Positions 55,148 through 64,000 of a stretch of DNA of 64,000 bases are shown one piece after another. A program made the translations under genes and the position numbers. The stretch's first letter is position 1. Every line of letters begins with the position of its first letter. A model generated the notes under the pieces. The model worked only from the letters and a program-made list of their open reading frames with translations. It was not told the DNA's origin and ran no database searches. Source of the stretch: Isoetes taiwanensis (taxonomy: Eukaryota; Streptophyta; Lycopodiopsida; Isoetales; Isoetaceae); contig JAJEKV010000092.1 of the NCBI GenBank assembly GCA_021234155.1, positions 684,001 to 748,000 of the forward strand, read 5' to 3'.

Positions 55148-57177
55148 GGCTAGATTTTAGTTGGTGTGAATTTAGGTGAAGAATTAAATCTTCCTTTGCA
55201 ATTGAAATTCCCATAGTCTAACCTCAACAGACAACCCCGCTCATGCATTCAACATATTCATAAGCTTACTATATTCAAATCTCTAATTGAGCAAATCAAA
55301 CAACTCAAATATTTACAATGTGTTATCTATATATATGTATAACAGCATTGAGCAATCGACAGAAACTTCTAGCTTTAGAACTCAGGCATGATTCCCGGCT
55401 ACATTGCCACCATCAACTTGACCACGGCCTTGCGTGACTACGTGGGCATTCCATAGCTGCTGCTGCATATATGGGAACACTGTGGCATCTTGGATAACAT
55501 GAACAATTCCAAAACACAAAATACCATGATGCAGTGCTAGACAATGACAACAAAAGAAACATCATAAGAGTCAGGAGCAAAGCCCACAAAGCCAAAGTGC
55601 CAAAACAACATAGACAAAGCTTCGGGACAATGGGAAGCTCAGCCAGCCTACATGCAGGCCCTGTTAGCAGAGAAATGCCCAGCCAGCTCACATTCTGAGC
55701 CCCGTTGGCAGAGTTGGTGGGGTGAACCTCGTATGCACATACCCTTCCCAGCCCACATCTAGCGCTGGAGGACCTCTTACCATGGAGTCACAGGAGTTGA
55801 CGTACAACCTCACCCGGAAGCTACGCCCGTGAGGAGGCCATGCCCGGTGTCACAGAGCATAGATACAAAGAACACAGATGACATATGCCGGAACTACCCA
55901 GGCCACCGAACCTGGAAGTCCGACCCCGGAGGATCCAATAGATATCAAGTTACCAAAACAACATGCAAAGACCATTACATGTGTGTTCATTAGAATATTT
56001 ACTACAATTGTGCCTAGATCATACTCTTGGCCCTTGTCGAGGTTGCCCATACCACCTAACCATGTCGAAGTAGCCAGATCAATGATGAAAATCATGATAA
56101 CCATCCAAATGTTGATGTAGCGTGCTCAACAACCACTATAAGGACGATGCAGGACTCACTCCACGACATTATTTATTTAAGCTCCCTTAGATATGGTTTC
56201 AAAGCTTTTAATATGAAAATTCCATTTCCATAGTTATTCATTATTTAACACATGCAAAGTGGAACCTCCAATTACACTTTTCCAGTTTAAAAAATCTATA
56301 AGGTCTTCTAATGCAACTGCTTGTATCACCTTCAACTGACTCTTAGGCTAGCCCCATCTCCAGGAGCAAGCCCATATAATTACCTGAGTTATTTACTTAT
56401 AAAAGAGTTTTATTCTTTTTTAGCATGTTATATTCAAGCAATGCAAAGTTCACACATTATTCCGTCATGTTTCATCTAAATCTCTTGCAGCAGGACCTGG
56501 CGTACTCTGCGGATAGTCGGGCCTCAATCCAGGCCCTTGAACTTCCGATTATTTTCCTTTGAACTACTAATATACTTATTTGCAATTAAATATGAGTTAA
56601 TTAACAAGCAATGCAATGGACAAAAGTAACAATTAGGACAAAATTGTAACAACCAAAAAGGCAAGCAACGTTCCACATCCGGCATTGTGGCAGTTCCCAA
56701 ATGCATCGATTCTTCTGATTGAAGACTCCATAAGGCAAATCGGCCTTTCTAAGCCCAAATCGGCCCTTCCCAGCACATGGATTGATCCCTTCCAGCCAGC
56801 TTCTTGGATGCCCGAATCTGCATACTTTTCAGCCCTTATTCACTCAATTCTAGATGTTAGAACCAAATTCGGCCCTTGCTAGACCTAAATCAATGTTCTC
56901 CAAGCAATTTCGACATGTTTCCTGATGATTCAAGTGTAGCCCAATGACTCCAAAAATTGTTTCCTAGATCTTTGATTCAGCTAAAATCCCCCTTTTTTCC
57001 TTCAAATTCGGCTCTTCTACATACAATTTCATCATATCTTTGTCTGCTTTTCTTCAAACCCAACCAATCTTGGCCTCACAACTCTCTACAAAAGCTTTCT
57101 AACCACCTCTGAGGTAGCCAATCTGCACTTTTTCCCGTCTACTTACAACTATTTTCGTTTCTTTGATGTACGCAGCC
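55148..57177. other. Interrupting DNA, LTR-like but unassigned
   Basis: Part of about 3.8 kb that separates the gag fragment from pol. The stretch 55600-55860 has GC-rich LTR-like wording, and 56680-57060 repeats 'aaatcggccctt'-type phrases. No paired LTR ends, PBS or gene can be defined. Confidence 0.35.
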
Positions 57178-57190
57178 ATCTGGAATAAAT

Positions 57191-58437
57191 TTTTTTTTTT
57201 TTTTTTTGAGGGAACGGGGTTGTTTTTTATATTATATATAAATCAAGAGTACAATGTTTGATGTTAATAGAGAATTACTACAGGAGTAATCTCGACATCT
57301 TCATTCTCTACAAACACAAACTTATTTGTTTGCTCCAAAAGCTGATATACATGAAGCCCATATACTGCTCTGAAAGCTGATAGTCATGAATATTTCTCAT
57401 AAATCTCCTCACCTAGTAACCAGAGAGTGGCTGATGATGCAAGGAAAAAGCCCAAGAGGCCCCTGAATGAATCAAATCATGTAGCAAAATCCCATGAAAG
57501 TTTACGTAATATTGAATAGAAGAGGGATACCCATCGCATAAGGTCTAGCAACATATCACCGCCAAGTAGCAACATAACGAAGCTCAAGTTTAAACTTGAA
57601 CAAGCTCTCACTCATGCATAATAGTGCGGGGAGCATAACCAAATCAAGCATATCGAAGACTCGAATTTGGCTATGAGGTTCTTGGCATAGCATTACCAAA
57701 GTTAATCAAGCGAGGAAACTTGAAAAACTACTACTCAAGGCATAGCAAGCACGGAGTAGGAACCAAAGTGCTTAAGAAATCATTATGCTTGCTACCAAAG
57801 CATACAACCTGGTTTACGTATTTTCCATTCCAAATCAATAAACATGTACTAACACAAACCATTACGCTAACGACAAGAATCTTTTCGATCACCCAATGCA
57901 CAAAGCGTACCTTTCGCTAGAAAGAAAGAGTGGGAAGAGCGAGTTTGGCCCAAAGTAAAAGAACCTTGATAAGGAAAGAAATAGAACCAAGAACACGAAG
58001 GCGCATCTCTTTTCTAGCACCGCCTAGAATTTGCTCCATCTTATGGGCATCCACGCCGTTTCAATGTGCATTTTGCAAGAAAGCCACATCTGCAACTCCA
58101 GCTTTGAAGAAATGCAGGCCCGACTTACAAGCAAGCATGCATCCTGCTCCATTAGAAGCAAGAGAACAAAAAAGCCACGTTAGAGGCATTACCGACAGAT
58201 TGCTAGGAAAACCGCCCTGATGCCGCTTCAAGAACCTGTCTTGTGAACCAAAAGGTTCTTTCCACAGCAGCCGAATCTCTTGCTAGCACCGAAATTGAGT
58301 TAGAGAGCCTTGGATTTGTAGCAGCAGTGCCAGATTAGGGAGAGAGGGGCGGTCCCTCTCTCACGGCCGCCCTAGCCGCAGGCGGAGAAGCGAGCGCCAA
58401 GAAACGGCATTAACTTCCAATTTCAATGCATTTAGAT
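57191..58437 (-). mobile_element. LINE-like non-autonomous retroelement with 13-bp TSDs
   Basis: The insertion is 1247 bp. Its left end on the + strand is a run of 17 T (57191-57207), that is, a poly(A) tail on the minus strand. The 13-bp sequence ATCTGGAATAAAT flanks both sides (57178-57190 and 58438-58450). The minus-strand 5' end is GC-rich with 'GGGCGGCCGTGAGAGAGGGA', like the leader of plant LINEs. No RT, endonuclease or other ORF longer than about 100 codons is present. It could be a LINE with a large internal deletion, a LINE-mobilised passenger, or a processed transcript. Confidence 0.85.
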
Positions 58438-58450
58438 ATCTGGAATAAAT

Positions 58451-59120
58451 CCACTCATCTGAGAACAATACAATCATGTCTCACACTTATCTCATAGGTG
58501 ACTCTGACTATTCTCCAGTTGCCCGACTCAATCCACTCTAGAATACATGCAACTTCAAATTTGCTCTACCAAAGCATGTATAATTCAGAGCAGCATATGT
58601 AAATCTCAAATTAATCCAACAAAACCCCACCTGATAAGAGAAATTGATGAAGTACTAGGCTCTGGCATCTCCAACTGATCTCTCCGGTGCAATCCAGCCT
58701 CCTCTGGCTCCTCAGCAACTCAAGATTCCTTCTGGTGCTCCTCTCTTGCAAAATTTCTCACGTACCACAAAAGCCCTCTTCTAAAATTTTTCTTTTTATA
58801 TCTTTGCTTATGTGGATATATGCCATGCATGTATCTTCATGTATTTATGTATAAATACTTGTATAATACTGATCCCTAACTTCCCAGGACCACACTGCAC
58901 CCAAAGAGTAGCTTGTTGCGCAATCCCACAACGTGGTAGACAGACCAGAAACTTCTCAAGATGGGGAGGAACGAAATAAGGCAAAACTTCCGCCCATTGA
59001 GAAAGAGAAAGGGAGACTGCAAATCGCATATTTAAAGGATTTATCTAGAGAGAATAATGAGTCTTCAAAAACGTGGTTGTTCAAAATAAAGGGCTTGGTA
59101 AAAGATGCACTTTGATTCAG
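58451..59120. other. Unassigned DNA and decayed Gypsy sequence
   Basis: The stretch 58930-59115 (+) is open and highly charged ('EKEKGRLQIAYLKDLSRENN') and may be the pre-RT part of the Gypsy polyprotein. Upstream, nothing is recognised. Confidence 0.35.
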
Positions 59121-61850
59121 TCCTCTGCCACAGGTGCCTTCTGAATTATACAACTTCCTTCGGCAATTTGATGATCTTTTCAAAGATGAGGAAACCCTAG
59201 ATTTACCTCCTCATCGCCCTGAAGATCACACAATACAATTGCAAGAACATGCAAAGCCTCCAAATAGGGCGCCTTACTGAGTCAGTCACTTTGAAAAATT
59301 GGAGCTTGAAAAGCAAATAACAGAGATGTTAGACCATCAGTTAATATAACCTACTTGCTCTCTTTTTGATGCACTGGTCATTCTGATTAAGAAGAAGGAT
59401 AAAGGGCAACGAATATGTGTAGACTGCCGAGCTCTCAATAAGCTGACTATTAAAGATAAGTTCCCGGTACCCAGATCTGACGACTTATTTGATGAATTAC
59501 GAGGTGCTTGCATCTTTAGCAAGGTTGATTTGAAATCATGATATCATCAAATTCGAATAAAAAATGAAGACATCAGTAAGACAACATTCAGAACAAGTTT
59601 TGGTCACTATGAGTTTCATGTAATGCCATTCAGATTGACCAATGCTCCGGCAACATTTTGTTGCCTTATGGGAAGGGTTTTGGCACCAATATTGGGGAAG
59701 TGTGTTGTCATATTCTTTGATGACATAGCAAATTGATAGAAAAAACACAAACAGCACCTCCAACAGGTTTTTGACCTTCTTAGGCGGAACAAATTGTTTA
59801 TCAATGAATTGAAGAGTCGATTCTTTATGCAAGAAGTTGAATATTTAGATCATATTATTTTCAAAGAGGGCATAAGGATGGATCCAGCAAAATTAGAATT
59901 ATTCTTGACTGGCCCCGGCGCCAAAACCTTAAGGTTCTTTTGTGCAACTATGCAGCCACTACCGGCGATTTGTGAAGGTTTTTTCAAAAATAACTCTCCC
60001 TCTTAACAGGTTCTTAAAGAAGGATATACCTTTTGTTTGCAATATGGAAGCTAAGGAATCTTTTCAACTTTTGAAAAAGAAGATGACAGTTGAACCAATA
60101 TTAGTTTTGCCAGATTGGGATCAGCCTTTTGTAGTATCTTCTAACGCAAGTGGGAACGCTATTCGTATTGTACTTATGCAGAAAGAGCATCTATTACCTT
60201 ATGTTAGCTGCATGCTTAGACCAGTGGAGCAAGGGTACAACACTTATGAAAAAGAATTGATTGCCTTGGTTCATGTGTTGAAGAAACGGAGACATTATTT
60301 CGTGGGATCAAAGTTTGTTACCCATTTTGACCAGAGGGTTTGAAGCATATATAAACTCAGGATATTATCAATGCGCGTCAATTAAAGCTCATTGACATAT
60401 TAAGGATTTTGAGGGATTACAACAGTAATGCTTTTAGTGGCAAATATTTGCAAGAGACGAATTTCTAAGATTTTCAAAAATTTCCCACGAATGTTTAGTA
60501 GGTTACATGTCACATTTTCTATTAGAATATTTGCCCTGAATTGATACAAAGCTGTCCTTCCAAGAAGACATTCGCCATGTAATCGAACCTAGAATAAGGG
60601 CGCATTCGCCCCCAATTCTATAGCTTCTTACGACTAAAAATCTCGTATTCATCCTGATTTGTACAAACACTGGCATTTGAGCATCACAAGATTGTCTGCA
60701 AGTTATTCCTTGAGATTTGTGTGACTTGATAGAGTTTTCCTTGTTGCATTTGTAGGTAATGTATTTCATGGGATTAATTTGGTTTCAGAATGGAATAATG
60801 ACTTAGAAATGCTAGATTTCCACCATAAAGACTTCCATTTTTATGCCTTGAGTTCAAACCCATTTCACCTCTGAGCATAAATTATAAATGTACTTGCTTA
60901 TAATTTTGAATTATAAAGCTTCAACAAAATAATGATGAAAAGAAATGGATTATTTAACTTATTCACCATTAAAACTAGTCTTATTCTTCTTTACATTCGC
61001 CAAGCATTCTATATAAATTGCATTGAAAAGATAAATAAAGGTATCCCTGAATTACATCTTGAGTATAAAACCAAGTTGCCGACACACTAAGCAAAGTAAA
61101 TATTCAGGCCGTATCTAATTCATATTGGTCTACTCTTATATCGGAATTGTACATGTGTTACACAAGCATACAGGTTAAGAGTGTTACAAGAATGTCATGA
61201 ACCTCTATACTGCGGGCATAAGTGTACCCAAGCTACTTTGGCAACTGTAAAAAAATGTTTTTATTAGCCTTAAGCTGGAAAGGGATATTAAGAGATATGT
61301 AGAAGCATGTGTTGTTTGTCATCAAATGAAAGTTTTTACTAGTAAGCCTACCGGGTTGCTACAATCGTTGCCAATTCTTGAAAAACCTTGGGAGCATATT
61401 ACCATGGATTTTATCCAAGGATTGCCAAAGACCACTCACAAGAATGATCAGATTTGGATACTTGTAGACAGGTTATCTAAACATGTTCATTTTATTCTGT
61501 GCAAGTCAAATGTGACTGCACCACAGGCGAACAAGATCTTCTTGAAGGAGATATTTAGGATCCATGGAATGTTAGATGCAATAATAACGGACCGGAATCC
61601 ATTATTTTGCAGTTGATTTTGGTCAGGACTCATGAAAAATTTAGGCACAACCTTGAAGTTTTCCAGGCTTATCATCCTCAAACGGATGGCCAAACTGAAG
61701 TGGTAAATTGAGTTATTGAAGACATGCTTCGAGCTTATGTTGCAGAAAGGCAAAGTCAATGGGAAGAATACCTTTACCTTTTGGAGTTTGCCTACAGTAA
61801 CATTGTCCATTCAGTTACCCAGAGAACTCCCTTTGAAGTAGTGTACACAT
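59121..61850 (+). pseudogene. Ty3/gypsy pol remnants (RT, RNase H, integrase)
   Basis: RT is readable from 59140: 'VILIKKKDKGQRICVDCRAL', 'LFDELRGACIFSKVDLKS', 'YHQIRI', '[20 protein letters not shown]' and 'VVIFFDDIA', the polymerase motif as FFDD. RNase H follows (59942-60343: 'VLPDWDQPFVVSSNASGNAI', 'YNTYEKELIALVHVL'). About 600 bp of unrelated A/T-rich sequence interrupt it. Integrase then appears (61326-61616: 'KPWEHITMDFIQGLPKT', 'WILVDRLSKHVHFI', 'IHGMLDAIITDRNPLF'), and 'HPQTDGQTEVVN' and 'EFAYSN' in other frames to 61850. RT before integrase defines Gypsy. Stops and frameshifts are numerous. No chromodomain, LTR or PBS was found. Confidence 0.9.
60490..61020. other. A/T-rich gap between RNase H and integrase
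   Basis: No Gypsy motif is readable here. Either a small insertion or rapid decay explains it. Confidence 0.4.
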
Positions 61851-62266
61851 ACTCTCTGGAACCTCTAGTTATTCTGGACAGTTTTGGAGCCTGAACTTTG
61901 GAGCACCATATCTCGCCGACCACAGATCCTTTTTAGCTGATTTTTCTTTTAATAGAAAGATTTTTTAGCAAGCTTTCGAAATTGGGTCTGATAAAGCCCA
62001 AATTCATTCGTATGCGAACGTTATGACATAAACGGTCAGAATCGACTACACTATGTATGTTCTTCTACAGTTTGACTTTTGGAGCTACAAGACATCTTTG
62101 GAGGCGCAGGCAATTGCAAGGGGTCCAGAGGTCCATGCATGAAGAAATTTTAGGTGGGGGTTTTGGCTGTTGCTATGAGTAAATTTCTTCAGGATTACAT
62201 CATTGGTGCTATGAGTAAAATGGTTCATGCTTTGTAATAATGGAATTGGTGCTTATGTATTGACAT

Positions 62267-62316
62267 GGATATACTAAGTCAACCTGCTGCTGGATATACT
62301 AAGTCAACCTGCTGCT
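62267..62316. repeat. 25-bp perfect tandem duplication
   Basis: Two head-to-tail copies of a unit starting 'ggatatactaagtcaacctg' (62267-62291, 62292-62316). Confidence 0.97.
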
Positions 62317-62591
62317 CTGGGTGCTACACAAAAAGAGAAATTTATGCCATATGCAACATATAAGAATTTGAGGGAAGCCATGCCGAAATTGATTGGAAAG
62401 AGTCGGATTTGACCTAGGCAAGGTCTGTGTTGATAATAAATTGTAGATCTGAGCTTGTTTGATGCCTTTTAAGTGTTCTGGATATAATCGAAAATTAGCC
62501 AGAAACATGAAAAACAATGGATTATCTTCAGAATCAAAACTGGGTTCAAGAAAAGGTGCCAATTTGCCTTAAAGAGGCTTAGATTTGAAAA

Positions 62592-62739
62592 ATCAGTGGC
62601 TTAGGAACTTCTACAATGAGAGGACTTTGGACGTTTGTGTTTCTGTTATTTATAGTTGCTTTGTTATCAGTGGCTTAGGAACTTCTACGTTGAGAGGACT
62701 TTGGACGTTTGTGTTTCTGTTATTTATAGTTGCTTTGTA
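62592..62739. repeat. 74-bp tandem duplication
   Basis: Two head-to-tail copies of a unit starting 'atcagtggcttaggaacttc' (62592-62665, 62666-62739), differing at two adjacent bases (acaatg/acgttg region). Confidence 0.97.
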
Positions 62740-62854
62740 TTATTATTTCCTGGTTATGAAGTTCAATCCTCCACAACAATGCAAGTTCTCACATATTTTC
62801 GTCCCCTGTTTTTAACCAAATCACTTGCCGTTTACTTGGACTTATTTGGCGGAC

Positions 62855-62922
62855 TTCTGTGCTAAACCCACCATCTTATACCTCCTTGTTCTGTGCTAAA
62901 CCCACCATCTTATACCTCCTTG
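62855..62922. repeat. 34-bp perfect tandem duplication
   Basis: Two head-to-tail copies of a unit starting 'ttctgtgctaaacccaccat' (62855-62888, 62889-62922). Confidence 0.97.
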
Positions 62923-63961
62923 TTCCCCTTCTATTTAGAACAAATTGTTAGCAACATAGGTAGCACATAAAACAACATAAACTTATTAATTCAGTTCTTT
63001 CTCAGCCTCCGCTTACATGCCACCCTTGCTGGCCAGAAATTTTCTGGTGGCGATACTTCTTGAATATTTTTCGATTTGCTGACCTGCAGGTTGATTCAGC
63101 ACTGTCTCAGCCAAAAAAAATTGTGCCTCAGCTCCCGCATCATGGTTGGCGCGCGTTGCAGAGAAAGAAAGGCCTAGCAGCTGAGATAGGCCCCGCTGCT
63201 TTTTGGCGCAGGGCCAAAACGGTCTAATGTGAATCGCCAAAAGAATGTGACAATACAATCTGCCACTGCTAAACCTAGAGCATGACCTAATTTAAGTCCA
63301 ACATACCTGTTAGCTTTGCCAGGCTATACAATACCAAAAGCATGACTTATTGAAATCGGTTAGCACCAACTCCTGCTGCAACTTCTGGACATAGTTAACA
63401 AGTAAACCAAGCCTATGCCAAGCTTATACAATCCAGATGCAGAGACAGTCTGCCATGCTTATGAACAGGTTCTGAAGCATGTCAATCTAAAATATATACT
63501 GAGCAGGGTTCTGTCTGTTTCTCTTGGATTCGGTTATTACTTATGCATGTCCATGTCTACATCACTATCCAACACGATCATATTCTTAAACTATCTGTCT
63601 AAATTCTTGGTTCATTGAACAAATGTAGACAAATTAAGGCTATCTCAAGATAGGTTTCAACTTAACTCCTAGCCTTTGTACTGGGCAGAACCATCCATTA
63701 ATTTGATATATATGTTAGCAGTAAACTATGTCTCTCCACCCTGTGAATTACAACTTGCAAGTCTGGAAACAAAACTCGAGCCATGGACCTGGACTGGCTG
63801 TTTTGTGGCTCTGACATAAACAGCCAAAAGAAAACGAACAAAACTCAAGCAATTTTTGCACGAGAAAAGTCCATTTCGGGGTGCTGCAATGCATAGAAAA
63901 TAATAATCAATATACAACTGTATATCCACCCAAACCTCACAAACATGCATCAAATGTTTAC

Positions 63962-64000
63962 CTGTGCCATAAACTTCTTCAACACATCCTGTTTCTGCTG
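63962..64000 (-). CDS. Possible 3' part of an exon running out of the window
   Basis: The minus strand from the window edge reads 13 open codons, 'QQKQDVLKKFMAQ', ending in CAG|GTAAAC, a good plant splice donor. If real, a minus-strand gene enters from the right. Too short to identify. Confidence 0.25.

Larger units (their letters stand above)
61851..63961. other. Unassigned DNA with short tandem duplications
   Basis: Three tandem duplications (listed separately) occur within about 660 bp. A minus-strand open stretch at 63110-63013 ends 'RSIATRKFLASKGGM' after a 'CCTGCAG' acceptor-like site and could be a last exon. The evidence is weak. No other gene is seen. Confidence 0.35.

Overview
The window is nuclear DNA of a land plant with a large, transposon-rich genome. 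The evidence is a plant-type RING E3 ligase gene, a long intronless PLS-class pentatricopeptide repeat (PPR) gene, decayed copies of a plant GH3 glucan hydrolase and a plant LRR-VIII-type receptor kinase, and Ty1/copia and Ty3/gypsy elements primed by initiator Met tRNA. The style of the PPR gene (many 'GKWIH' and 'DMYAKCG' modules, no introns) and the low gene density make a fern or other non-flowering plant plausible. That is an inference. No prokaryotic features, rRNA genes or CRISPR arrays were seen.

Only two genes look intact. One is a 503-aa RING protein at 10028-11539 (+) with an EAR-like N-terminus. The other is a 958-aa PLS-class PPR protein at 49532-52408 (-). The rest is transposon sequence, gene remnants or unassigned DNA.

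1-9480: a decayed Copia element (1245-7400) is broken by a 2.7-kb composite insertion that carries a MITE and a PPR gene fragment, and by a 5'-truncated LINE. It is bracketed by an unusual repeat family: a palindrome-plus-hairpin head, about 1 kb of nearly pure C/T on the + strand, and a conserved tail. 9481-14300: the RING gene and its flanks. 14297-20693: a young Copia element (14768-20222) lies between two 471-bp direct copies of its own target flank, which suggests an unequal exchange with an empty allele. 20694-26115: mostly unassigned, ending in a LINE with target-site duplications. 26749-29393: a 922-bp foldback, three SINE-like tRNA-derived heads and a TTTTTTC heptamer array. 32093-35594: GH3 and receptor-kinase pseudogenes side by side. 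35588-47085: two copies of a GC-rich repeat unit, the second split by a 9.7-kb minus-strand LTR element (36868-46559, TSD CTTTT) that has LTRs, PBS and PPT but no recognisable genes. 49532-52408: the PPR gene. 53036-53930: second copies of the two modules that end the 2.7-kb insertion near the window start. 54951-61850: a decayed Gypsy element whose interrupting DNA includes a 1.25-kb LINE-like insertion with 13-bp TSDs. 61851-64000: short tandem duplications and a possible exon edge.

The best candidates for something undescribed are the pyrimidine-tract element family (its head hairpin shows a compensatory base-pair change between copies) and the long foldback. Both are sequence observations without any functional proof.
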